From Nakamurella antarctica (GTDB lineage Bacteria > Actinomycetota > Actinomycetes > Mycobacteriales > Nakamurellaceae), in contig NZ_CP034170.1 of the NCBI RefSeq assembly GCF_003860405.1, forward strand, positions 1,116,001 to 1,180,000: a stretch of DNA of 64,000 nucleotides, written 5' to 3'. A program made the position numbers and the translations under genes. The notes below the pieces were generated by a model that was given only the letters and a program-made list of their open reading frames with translations, made no database searches and was not told the origin of the DNA. Below are positions 25,981 through 33,650 of the stretch, in pieces. Each line of letters begins with the position of its first letter. Position 1 is the first letter of the stretch.

Positions 25981-27066
25981 ATGTCCATAGGAAAGCGATT
26001 CGGTCGAATGATCGGTCTAGCGACGGTGGGCGCTCTGGCCGTCGGGCTTTCGGCTTGTTCGTCCAGTGACGCGCCAGCGGCAAACTCGTCGAGTGCAGCG
26101 CCAGCCGCCAGCTCGTCGAGTGCAGCGCCTTCGAGTGCGGCCCCGGCCGCAAGTTCGTCCAGTGCAGCGCCAGCTGCCAACGGCAAGCTCATCACAGTCG
26201 GCTTCGTGGCGGTGGGCCCTGAGGGAGCGTGGCGCAAGGCCAACGAAGCGAACATTCAGGACACCTTTACGAAGGAGGCAGGATTCGACCTCAAGTACGC
26301 ACCGGCGACGAACTTGGATCAGAAGTCGCAGATCGACGCTTTCACGTCGTTCGTCGACGAGGGTGTCGACGTGATTCTGTTCTCTGCCACCGAGAGCTCG
26401 GGCTGGGAAGCGACGCTCAAGCGCGCCAAGGAGGCTGGTATTCCGGTGATTCTTCTCGACAGAGGAATCACGCCAGACGACCCGAGCCTGTACACCAGCA
26501 AAATTGCACCTGACAACATCGCCGTGAGCAAATCAGTTGCCAACTGGGCACTCGGAGCTTTCCCGGAGGGCGCCAACTACTTCACCATCGAGGGTCCCGC
26601 TGGCGTCTCTGGTGTGAACGAGCGCAACCAGGGCTGGAACTCCGTATTCGATGGTAAGGACAAGTTTAAAAAGCTCGGTGCTCAGACAGCCAACTGGTCA
26701 ACTGAGGAAGCGAAGAGCGTCTTCGAGACAGTTCTGAAGTCCAACAACAACAACGTCCAGCTCGTGTTCGCTCAGAACGACGAGATGGGACTGGGCGCAG
26801 TTCAAGCTGTAGAAGAAGCTGGACTGGTTCCCGGAGTTGACGTGAAAATCGCAACGATTGACGGTACCAAGAATGCTCTTCAGGCACTGTCCGACGGCAA
26901 ACTCAGCTTTGTAGCTGAATACAACCCGCTGTTTGGTGAGACCGCCTTGGGTGTCGTCAAGAAGGTTTTAGCTGGCGAAAAGGTTGACTCCGCCATCGTC
27001 GTTCCGAGCATTACCTTTGATTCGCCTGCGGCAGCGGCAAAAGCGCTCCCCACGCGCAAGTACTAA
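25981..27066 (+). CDS. Sugar-binding lipoprotein (galactofuranose-binding YtfQ-like)
   Basis: 361 residues. The lipoprotein signal ends at LSAC (Cys 26), then comes an unusually long Ser/Ala/Pro linker of about 40 residues built of SSAAPAAS-type repeats. The binding domain starts at ITVGFVAVGPEGAWRKANEA and has VILFSATESSGWEATLKRAK, VILLDRG, and LVFAQNDEMGLGAVQAVEEA, which match the YtfQ group rather than RbsB. The two downstream permeases support this. GGAGG precedes the ATG. In E. coli the system imports galactofuranose; the ligand here is inferred. Confidence 0.88.
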   Translation: MSIGKRFGRMIGLATVGALAVGLSACSSSDAPAANSSSAAPAASSSSAAPSSAAPAASSSSAAPAANGKLITVGFVAVGPEGAWRKANEANIQDTFTKEAGFDLKYAPATNLDQKSQIDAFTSFVDEGVDVILFSATESSGWEATLKRAKEAGIPVILLDRGITPDDPSLYTSKIAPDNIAVSKSVANWALGAFPEGANYFTIEGPAGVSGVNERNQGWNSVFDGKDKFKKLGAQTANWSTEEAKSVFETVLKSNNNNVQLVFAQNDEMGLGAVQAVEEAGLVPGVDVKIATIDGTKNALQALSDGKLSFVAEYNPLFGETALGVVKKVLAGEKVDSAIVVPSITFDSPAAAAKALPTRKY

Positions 27067-27104
27067 ACACGCCCGACCCGCAAGGGTCTCGCACAAGTAG
27101 TGCT

Positions 27105-27134
27105 GGGTGGGGTCACCATCAGGTGGCCCCACCC
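27105..27134 (+). promoter_or_regulatory. Intercistronic hairpin between binding protein and ATPase
   Basis: GGGTGGGGTCACC pairs with GGTGGCCCCACCC (one G-T pair) around ATCA, with a smaller GACCC-GCAA-GGGTC hairpin just before it. There is no T-tract. Such hairpins often stabilise the upstream binding-protein mRNA or attenuate read-through, giving more binding protein than ATPase. Confidence 0.65.
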
Positions 27135-27187
27135 AACTATGCGCGCTGGCTTTTGCGCCACGCCCAAGGCAAAGAAGGGTCAGAGAA

Positions 27188-28768
27188 ATGACGGAGACGG
27201 TCCCGATCGTCGAGATGACCAACATCTCAATCTCGTTTCCCGGAGTAAAGGCGCTTGATGCTGTCGACTTCCGGCTGTTTCCCGGCGAGGTCCACACACT
27301 CATGGGAGAAAACGGAGCCGGTAAATCGACGCTTATCAAAGCGCTCACCGGCGTGTACAGGGTTGATGATGGTCAGATTCTCATTGCCGGCGCGGCTCGC
27401 AGGCTAGGTGGAACTGCGGACGCGCAAGCCGCAGGCATCTCGACGGTGTATCAGGAAGTAAATCTGTGCACAAACCTCACCATCGGCGAGAACGTCATGC
27501 TGGGCCACGAGGTACACGGCCGCTTCGGTATTAACTGGTCAGCAACATTCCGAGCGGCTACTGACGCGCTTGACAAACTCGGACTGGGCCATCTTGATCC
27601 TCGACAAGCGCTCTCGAGTTTGTCGCTAGCGCTACAGCAACTTGTCGCCATAAGTCGAGCCATGGTTGCTAACTCCAAGGTCCTTATCCTCGACGAACCG
27701 ACGTCCAGCCTTGATGCGAACGAGGTCGAGGGACTCTTCGTCGTTATGCGTCGGCTGCGCGATCAAGGTGTCGCCATTCTCTTCGTCTCCCACTTTCTGG
27801 ACCAAGTGTTCGCAATCAGCGACCGTCTCACGGTGCTGCGAAACGGCCAGTTTGTCGGTGAGTACCTCACACGAGAGCTTGATCGCACCACTCTCATCTC
27901 GCGCATGCTCGGCAAAGATCTTTCTGCCCTCCAGTCACTCGAATCCGAGCGTGCTGTGCAAAACCACGTCATCACGTCCGAGCCCCTCTATAAGTCGGTA
28001 GGGATCGGCCGGAAGGGGTCTGTCGAGGCCATGGATATCTCGCTGCATCGCGGGGAAGTGGTCGGTTTAGCGGGATTGCTGGGCTCGGGACGCACCGAAC
28101 TAGCCCGCCTCATCTACGGCGCAGACAGGCCCGACTCCGGTGAAATCTGGCTCCGCGGCAAAAAGACAGATGTTTCGAGTCCCTCGGCGGCGCTTAGTAA
28201 GAAGATTGCATTTTCGAGCGAGAACCGGCGGGACGAGGGCATCATCCGCGATCTGAGTGTTCGCGAGAATCTCGTTCTTGCGGTGCAGGCTAAGCGCGGC
28301 TGGGCCCGGCCCCTCTCGCGCAAGGACAAGGATGAGATTGTCTCTAAGTATTTGGTCGAGTTGAACGTGCGCCCGGCAGATCCAGAGCGCCCCATCAAAA
28401 ATTTGTCCGGCGGAAATCAGCAAAAGGTCCTCTTGGGCCGGTGGCTCGCTACCAAACCAGAATTGCTCATACTGGACGAGCCGACGAGGGGCATTGACGT
28501 GGGGGCAAAGGCAGAAATTCAGGAACAGGTTGTCGCCCTTGCAGGGGAGGGGGTTTCAGTCGTATATATCTCTTCTGAGCTCGATGAAGTGGTCCGCCTG
28601 AGCGATCGCATCATCGTATTGAAGGACCACCGTAAGATTGCAGAGATTACAAATGGGCCCGGGGTGACCGCAGCGGCAATTGTTGACACGATAGCTGCGG
28701 ATGGAACGGGCGACGAACTCGCGGGTAACCGAGTAGGCGCGATGTCTAAGGAGATCACTCAGCCATGA
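27188..28768 (+). CDS. Sugar ABC transporter tandem ATPase (YtfR-like, second copy)
   Basis: 526 residues with two ATPase halves like the copy at 24290: GENGAGKST, VYQEVNLCTNL and LILDEPTSSL in the first; LSGGNQQKVLLGRWLATKPE and LILDEPTRGIDVG in the second. It is followed by a coupled permease (ATGA overlap), so this copy is the structural partner of the transporter. The ATG follows AAGAAGGGTCAGAGA; a longer frame starts within the upstream hairpin. Confidence 0.92.
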   Translation: MTETVPIVEMTNISISFPGVKALDAVDFRLFPGEVHTLMGENGAGKSTLIKALTGVYRVDDGQILIAGAARRLGGTADAQAAGISTVYQEVNLCTNLTIGENVMLGHEVHGRFGINWSATFRAATDALDKLGLGHLDPRQALSSLSLALQQLVAISRAMVANSKVLILDEPTSSLDANEVEGLFVVMRRLRDQGVAILFVSHFLDQVFAISDRLTVLRNGQFVGEYLTRELDRTTLISRMLGKDLSALQSLESERAVQNHVITSEPLYKSVGIGRKGSVEAMDISLHRGEVVGLAGLLGSGRTELARLIYGADRPDSGEIWLRGKKTDVSSPSAALSKKIAFSSENRRDEGIIRDLSVRENLVLAVQAKRGWARPLSRKDKDEIVSKYLVELNVRPADPERPIKNLSGGNQQKVLLGRWLATKPELLILDEPTRGIDVGAKAEIQEQVVALAGEGVSVVYISSELDEVVRLSDRIIVLKDHRKIAEITNGPGVTAAAIVDTIAADGTGDELAGNRVGAMSKEITQP

Positions 28769-29835
28769 TGGAAAAGAGTACTGGTATTCGGACAGTTCTG
28801 GAGGTTATTCGCAAGCCCTACTTCTGGGGAATCATTGCAATTGTATTGCTTCTTGCGATCAACACGGCAAAGGATTCCAGCTATCTCACCGTCACCATCA
28901 ACCCCGTAACGGGGAATCTTGTCGGAAATCTCATCGACATACTGCGGGCGTCCGCTCCGGTGATGATGGTTGCCGTAGGTATGTGCCTCGTCATTGCTAC
29001 GGGAGGAATTGATCTATCCGTGGGGTCAATCATGGTAGTAGCGGGAGCAGTATCGATGGAGTTTCTCAAAAATTTCGATAACTCCACTTCGACCATGGCT
29101 GCATTCAGCGCAGTGGGTCTCGCTCTCCTTATCGCGACCATTCTTGGCGCTGTCAATGGATTGCTCGTCTCCGTAGTCGGTCTTCAGCCGTTCATCAGCA
29201 CTCTCGTGATTATGCTTTCGGGGCGAGGTCTTGCGAAGGTCATTACCTCTGGCCAGAATACGACCGCGTCCAATGATTCATTCCGATGGATCGCCAACGG
29301 ATATTTGGTCGGTGTCCCAGTGGTCTTTTTGCTCGCCGTGTTGATAGTAGTAGCGGTCGGCCTACTTGTCCGAAGGAGTGCACTGGGACTGATGATCGAA
29401 GCAATCGGGATGGATCCCAAAGCGGCGCGGCTCGCGGGCGTAAATCGTCGGGGTCTCCTGATCACGGCCTACGTTACTAGTGGTTTACTCGCCGGAGTTG
29501 CTGGCATATTTGCTACTGCGAGCGTCATGACGGTGGACGTTTCTAGAACCGGATATCAGCTCGAACTCGATGCCATCCTTGCTGTTGTTATCGGGGGAAC
29601 TTCTCTTGCTGGCGGTAAGTTTAATATTCTTGGATCTGTAGTGGGCGCTGTTCTCATCGCCACTTTGGACAAAACAGTAGTCTTCCTTGGCGTGTCCTCA
29701 TCTGCTACTCCGGCGTTCAAAGCGATTGTGATTGTTGTGCTATGTCTGCTCCAGGCTGATCGCGTGCGTGCACTGTTCGAGAAACGTCGTCTTCCGAGTT
29801 CGTCTACTCCGAAAAGGGAGGCTCAGACCATATGA
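28765..29835 (+). CDS. Sugar ABC transporter permease (YtfT-like)
   Basis: 356 residues with about nine membrane helices. Motifs include GMCLVIATGGIDLSVGSIMV, LVVSVVGLQPFISTLVIMLS-like sequence and the C-terminal DAILAVVIGGTSLAGGKFN. It overlaps the ATPase and the next permease by ATGA at both ends. The pairing of two different permeases is the hallmark of the galactofuranose system. Confidence 0.9.
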   Translation: MMEKSTGIRTVLEVIRKPYFWGIIAIVLLLAINTAKDSSYLTVTINPVTGNLVGNLIDILRASAPVMMVAVGMCLVIATGGIDLSVGSIMVVAGAVSMEFLKNFDNSTSTMAAFSAVGLALLIATILGAVNGLLVSVVGLQPFISTLVIMLSGRGLAKVITSGQNTTASNDSFRWIANGYLVGVPVVFLLAVLIVVAVGLLVRRSALGLMIEAIGMDPKAARLAGVNRRGLLITAYVTSGLLAGVAGIFATASVMTVDVSRTGYQLELDAILAVVIGGTSLAGGKFNILGSVVGAVLIATLDKTVVFLGVSSSATPAFKAIVIVVLCLLQADRVRALFEKRRLPSSSTPKREAQTI

Positions 29836-30869
29836 AAACCACTGAAATTCAGACTTCGCCCCTTGATCAGAAGCTTGGTGACCACAAAACTCATCGCTTC
29901 CAGCTTCGGCTCGAGTCTTTGCCGACTGTCGCGGCACTCGTCATTTTCGCTGCAATGATCGTTTACGGGGAACTTTCCTACGGTCGTATTCTCCAGTACA
30001 ACACTTTGTCAAACCTGCTTATCAACAATGCGCACCTCGTGATAATTGCCGTGGGAATGACGTTTGTCATTCTCTCGGGAGGCATTGACTTATCGGTGGG
30101 TGCTGTGATTGCTTTCACCAGTGTCTCCGGTGTGATGCTGATGAACGCGGGTCTCAATCCATGGATTGCCACACTATTTATGATCGTGGTTGGAGGAATA
30201 TTCGGTCTCACATCCGCGATATTAATCCAATATTTCAATGTGCAACCCTTTATCGCCACGCTCGCGATGATGTTCTTAGCGCGTGGACTCGCGTCGATGC
30301 TAAGCACAGTTCCTGAGCGTCTTCCTGACGACTCGCCATTTCGGTTTCTGGGCAAGCAAGTCAAAATAATCGACGGCCCAAAGGTTAATGACCTAGTGCT
30401 CACCGCCGGCGTAGTTATCGCAGTTGTCGTTGTCTTGGTTGCATTTTTTGTGCTCCACCGGACACGTCTCGGACGCACGGTCTACGCGACCGGTGGCTCC
30501 GAGCAGTCTGCAGTCCTCATGGGCCTGCCCGTCAATAGAACTAAAATCTGGGTCTACGTCATTAGCGGTGCTCTCGCTGGTCTTGCCTCAGCCGTCTATA
30601 CCGCGAGACTGGGCATCGCCCAAAACATCACTGGCAACGGTTGGGAGCTCGACGCAATCGCAGCCACAGTGATTGGAGGAACCCTGCTCACCGGAGGGGC
30701 TGGATATGTGCTGGGCTCCGTAGTGGGAGCTTTGGTACTGGGGCTGATGAACGTGCTGATTACCCGCGACGGCAGCATCCCGCCCGAAGCAACGACCATC
30801 ATTACCGGTGGGATCCTGCTTGTATTCGTGCTGCTCCAGCGAGTAGTAGGGGCTCGGCAACGGAAATGA
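29832..30869 (+). CDS. Sugar ABC transporter permease (YjfF-like)
   Basis: 345 residues, the second permease of the pair. It has VGMTFVILSGGIDLSVGAVI, NVQPFIATLAMMFLARGLAS and the C-terminal DAIAATVIGGTLLTGGAGYV, which is the YjfF variant of the permease signature. It ends the operon. No strong terminator was seen in the 220 bases after it. Confidence 0.9.
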   Translation: MKTTEIQTSPLDQKLGDHKTHRFQLRLESLPTVAALVIFAAMIVYGELSYGRILQYNTLSNLLINNAHLVIIAVGMTFVILSGGIDLSVGAVIAFTSVSGVMLMNAGLNPWIATLFMIVVGGIFGLTSAILIQYFNVQPFIATLAMMFLARGLASMLSTVPERLPDDSPFRFLGKQVKIIDGPKVNDLVLTAGVVIAVVVVLVAFFVLHRTRLGRTVYATGGSEQSAVLMGLPVNRTKIWVYVISGALAGLASAVYTARLGIAQNITGNGWELDAIAATVIGGTLLTGGAGYVLGSVVGALVLGLMNVLITRDGSIPPEATTIITGGILLVFVLLQRVVGARQRK

Positions 30870-31092
30870 CGTAGCAGGGTTGCTGCCGGAATCACGTTGT
30901 CGGGCTCCTGCTGGCTGAATTGCTCACACAACGCTGAGCGAAAGCCACGGCCCCACAGGTGTGGTGGCGTCACATCTAGCGGTCCGAGCAGGTCGCAAGC
31001 AACGAGCCAATGGTGACGGAAATTCTTGGTTCCGACAGGCTATGAGACCCTAGCCGGTACCACTTTTTCCCGGCACTTCGAGGGGGCAAACA

Positions 31093-31557
31093 ATGAGCAA
31101 ACCCACCTTCACCTCCAGCCTGCATTACCGGGATCCCCAGACGGCGGTTCGGTGGCTGGAACGGGTCTTTGGCTTCGAGACAGTCATGTCGATAGAAGGG
31201 CCACCGGACGCACCCGAGATGTGCCACTACGAAATGGCCATCGACGGCGATGGCCGCGTCATGATTGGCGCCGAATGGGCTGAGTTCACTAAGAGCCCGG
31301 GCGCCGTCGGCGGCGCCAATACCCAGCGTGTGCATGTGCAGCTCACGCACAGCGTCGACGAGCATTACGAACACGCCAAGGCTGCGGGCGCCGTCATCGT
31401 CCAACACCCAGAAGATCAGTTTTATGGTGACCGGGCGTACCGGGTCATCGACCTCGAGGGTCATCATTGGACCTTTGCCCAAACCACTCGAGAGGTCAGC
31501 CGTGAGCAGGCTGAGCGGGCACTCGGATTGCCAATTATCGCTACCCAGTGGCCGTGA
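31093..31557 (+). CDS. VOC-superfamily (glyoxalase/bleomycin-resistance-like) protein
   Basis: 154 residues with the paired beta-alpha-beta-beta-beta modules of the VOC fold: PTFTSSLHYRDPQTAVRWLE...VFGFE and the second half VHVQLTHSVDEHYEHAKAAG...YGDRAYRVIDLEGHHWTF. The closing D-x-EGHHW motif is typical of PhnB/YdhN-like members. GAGGGGGC precedes the ATG. The substrate is unknown. Confidence 0.88.
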   Translation: MSKPTFTSSLHYRDPQTAVRWLERVFGFETVMSIEGPPDAPEMCHYEMAIDGDGRVMIGAEWAEFTKSPGAVGGANTQRVHVQLTHSVDEHYEHAKAAGAVIVQHPEDQFYGDRAYRVIDLEGHHWTFAQTTREVSREQAERALGLPIIATQWP

Positions 31558-31615
31558 AAAGCGTTTCAGGGCAACTGCTTTCGTAAACGGTGAAGATTGA
31601 GCTGCCGAGGTGCAC

Positions 31616-32254
31616 TCACTCTGCGGCAGGCGCGCTCACCCTGCTCGCTCCGAGCACCAGGGACTGGCGACGTTGGTGCACGGTGAAATACCGCAGGCCC
31701 TGCTCGCCGGCGGTGAATTGACGGCGCGAACGGCGCGGCATCCACAGCAGGACACCCGGGGTGAGATCGATAGCGCCGAGCTCAGTCGTGAGCTGGCCGC
31801 TGCCAGCTAGAACATGGATGATGACGTCGAGTTCCGGCCCCGTGTGCGCATCGATGGTCCCGCCAGGTGGCAGCGCGATGACGTTGGAATCCAAATCTCG
31901 CTGCCTGGCCTCGAGCTTCCACACCGCCCCGCTGACATCGGCCGCAGATGTGTCGTTCGTGATTGTTGTGGTGTCTACCAACACTCGGGGCAGAGGCGTG
32001 CTGGCTAGTTTGGTGATCTTGATCCGCCAGTCACGTATCTCCCGGTTGACGTAGTCCCAGTTAAAACTGCCAGCATGGTCCGCCTCGAATTCTTCGCGCA
32101 AGTGCTGCGGATCGTGGTCGTTTACCAAAACTAGTGATTTTCCCACCGCCAACGCGGCGTACGCGGCAAAGATCGTTGGGTGCTTGTCCGGTTTCTTCAT
32201 CCCTCGGACGTCCAGTTCGAGCGAGCCAGGTGCGTTTGTGATCGAGGACGACAT
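31616..32254 (-). CDS. DUF2249-cupin fusion protein
   Basis: 212 residues. Residues about 10-80 are DUF2249 (LELDVRGMKKPDKHPTIF, LVLVNDHDPQHLREEFEADH). Residues about 110-195 are a cupin (ALPPGGTIDAHTGPELDVII, VLAGSGQLTTELGAIDLTPG). DUF2249 is often found with denitrification and nitrosative-stress genes. GAAGGGA before the ATG at 32254 sets the start; the frame is open 162 bases further, into the divergent promoter. It faces a SufR-like regulator across an inverted repeat. Confidence 0.85.
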   Translation of the reverse strand: MSSSITNAPGSLELDVRGMKKPDKHPTIFAAYAALAVGKSLVLVNDHDPQHLREEFEADHAGSFNWDYVNREIRDWRIKITKLASTPLPRVLVDTTTITNDTSAADVSGAVWKLEARQRDLDSNVIALPPGGTIDAHTGPELDVIIHVLAGSGQLTTELGAIDLTPGVLLWMPRRSRRQFTAGEQGLRYFTVHQRRQSLVLGASRVSAPAAE

Positions 32255-32271
32255 CAAAATCCCTTCGATAG

Positions 32272-32296
32272 TTTCTACAAGTTTCGCTTGTGTAAA
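32272..32296. promoter_or_regulatory. Inverted repeat in the DUF2249-cupin / regulator intergenic region
   Basis: TTTCTACAAG and CTTGTGTAAA form a 10-bp dyad (two mismatches) around TTTCG. It lies 18 bases upstream of the DUF2249 gene start and 81 bases before the regulator. It is the likely operator of the divergent regulator. Confidence 0.6.
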
Positions 32297-32376
32297 CTCT
32301 AGGGCACGGCAATCACCTTCACTGCAGCGGGAGGAAGACTCGTCCCTTTGCCTCACTCCTACTTTCCCTGGGGAAC

Positions 32377-33066
32377 TTGATGAACACGTCGACCGAATCG
32401 GGCAATGCCCTGGCACGACGCCGCGACCAAGTACTGCACAGATTGCGGGACTCAGCCGATCCTTTGACAGTCACAGACCTCGCGGGGCAGCTGGCAATTC
32501 ACGTCAACACCGTGCGTTTCCACCTCGGCACCTTGGTGAGCGCAGGCCAGGTCGAAACAGTGCGAGCGGCGCAGGGTGGTGCGGGTCGGCCACCTCAACT
32601 TTTCCGCCCTGTGCGCGGAATGGATCCGAGGGGCCGCCGAGACTATCAAGTGCTGGCAGGGGTTTTGGCCATTACTCTCGCAAACCAGTCCAATCCCGCT
32701 CAGCGCAGCGCGGAAGCGGGACGGGCGTGGGGTAGCAAGCAGCGAGGTGGCGCAGCTGGCCTGAACCCGCTCGAAGTGACACCTCTCGATCCTGCCGACG
32801 CGGTGATCCGGCTGACAGACATGCTTGATGAGTTCGGATTTTCCCCCGAACAGCCTCCGAATGGCGTGCCGTCACACATCAACCTCAGGAACTGCCCTTT
32901 TCTTGAGCTGGCAGTGGATCGCCCTGACGTTGTGTGCAGCATTCACCTGGGAATCATGCAAGGAGCGATCGAGGCGTGGAGTGCGTCCCTCGCTGTGGAG
33001 CGACTGGAGCCATTTGCCGCGCCAGATCTCTGCGTCGTACACCTCAGCGTGATTGATGCGCCATGA
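32377..33066 (+). CDS. Winged-helix regulator with SufR-like cysteine domain
   Basis: 229 residues. The N-terminal winged helix (about 28-75: LTVTDLAGQLAIHVNTVRFH) is of the DeoR/ArsR-like type. The C-terminal domain keeps the pattern of iron-sulfur sensing regulators: Cys in NCPF, Cys in DVVCSIH and Cys in DLCVVHL, close to SufR, although the spacing (C-x13-C-x31-C) is not the full four-cysteine set. The stop overlaps the start of the membrane protein gene. It may sense NO or redox state through a cluster. Confidence 0.8.
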   Translation: MMNTSTESGNALARRRDQVLHRLRDSADPLTVTDLAGQLAIHVNTVRFHLGTLVSAGQVETVRAAQGGAGRPPQLFRPVRGMDPRGRRDYQVLAGVLAITLANQSNPAQRSAEAGRAWGSKQRGGAAGLNPLEVTPLDPADAVIRLTDMLDEFGFSPEQPPNGVPSHINLRNCPFLELAVDRPDVVCSIHLGIMQGAIEAWSASLAVERLEPFAAPDLCVVHLSVIDAP

Positions 33067-33623
33067 CGAACGACCCGCCAAAGGTGACGCCCGCCGATCT
33101 GGCGGCCATTGACTTGCAAGCCAGGGTCGGGTCCGAACGCGCAGAATCCAACACCAACCGGCGGTGGGTTCCAGCTGTCGTGTTGGCCGGAATTGGTTGG
33201 TGTTGCATCATTCTCGGCGGGTTGGTTGCCGCTGTGACAAGCCCGTTGGCCCTGGAGCACGGAAGCTGGCTAGCCGCGTATTTGGTGCTGGTCGCCGGTC
33301 TCGCACAATACGTCATGGGTGCTGTTCGCCGCTTATACCGCCATGAAGCTGGCACGCAGCGAGGGGGTTGGGCGCAAGCCGGAGCATGGAACCTCGGCAA
33401 CGTCGGGGTCATCACGGGGGTGCTGGTGAGCGCGCCCTTGCTCGTCGACCTAGGCTCCGTGCTCTTGGTCATTGCACTGGCGATTGCGTTGCGCGCAGAC
33501 TGGGGCCGACCCGACTCCCCGCGGCAGGTCACGGTGGTTGATTGGACCTATCGGACACTGTTACTCGTGTTGGCGGTCAGTATCCCTATCGGCATCGTGC
33601 TCGCGCACCTGAGGAACCCGTAA
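33063..33623 (+). CDS. Five-helix membrane protein of unknown function
   Basis: 186 residues. A soluble N-terminus of about 33 is followed by five hydrophobic helices (about 36-58, 66-88, 106-124, 125-143, 160-181). Loops carry RRLYRHEAGTQRGGW. The ATG overlaps the regulator stop (ATGA). I do not recognise the family; its position links it to the putative redox/NO regulator. Confidence 0.75.
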   Translation: MTNDPPKVTPADLAAIDLQARVGSERAESNTNRRWVPAVVLAGIGWCCIILGGLVAAVTSPLALEHGSWLAAYLVLVAGLAQYVMGAVRRLYRHEAGTQRGGWAQAGAWNLGNVGVITGVLVSAPLLVDLGSVLLVIALAIALRADWGRPDSPRQVTVVDWTYRTLLLVLAVSIPIGIVLAHLRNP

Positions 33624-33650
33624 AGGCCCGACGGTGGTGGCGAACCAGGC

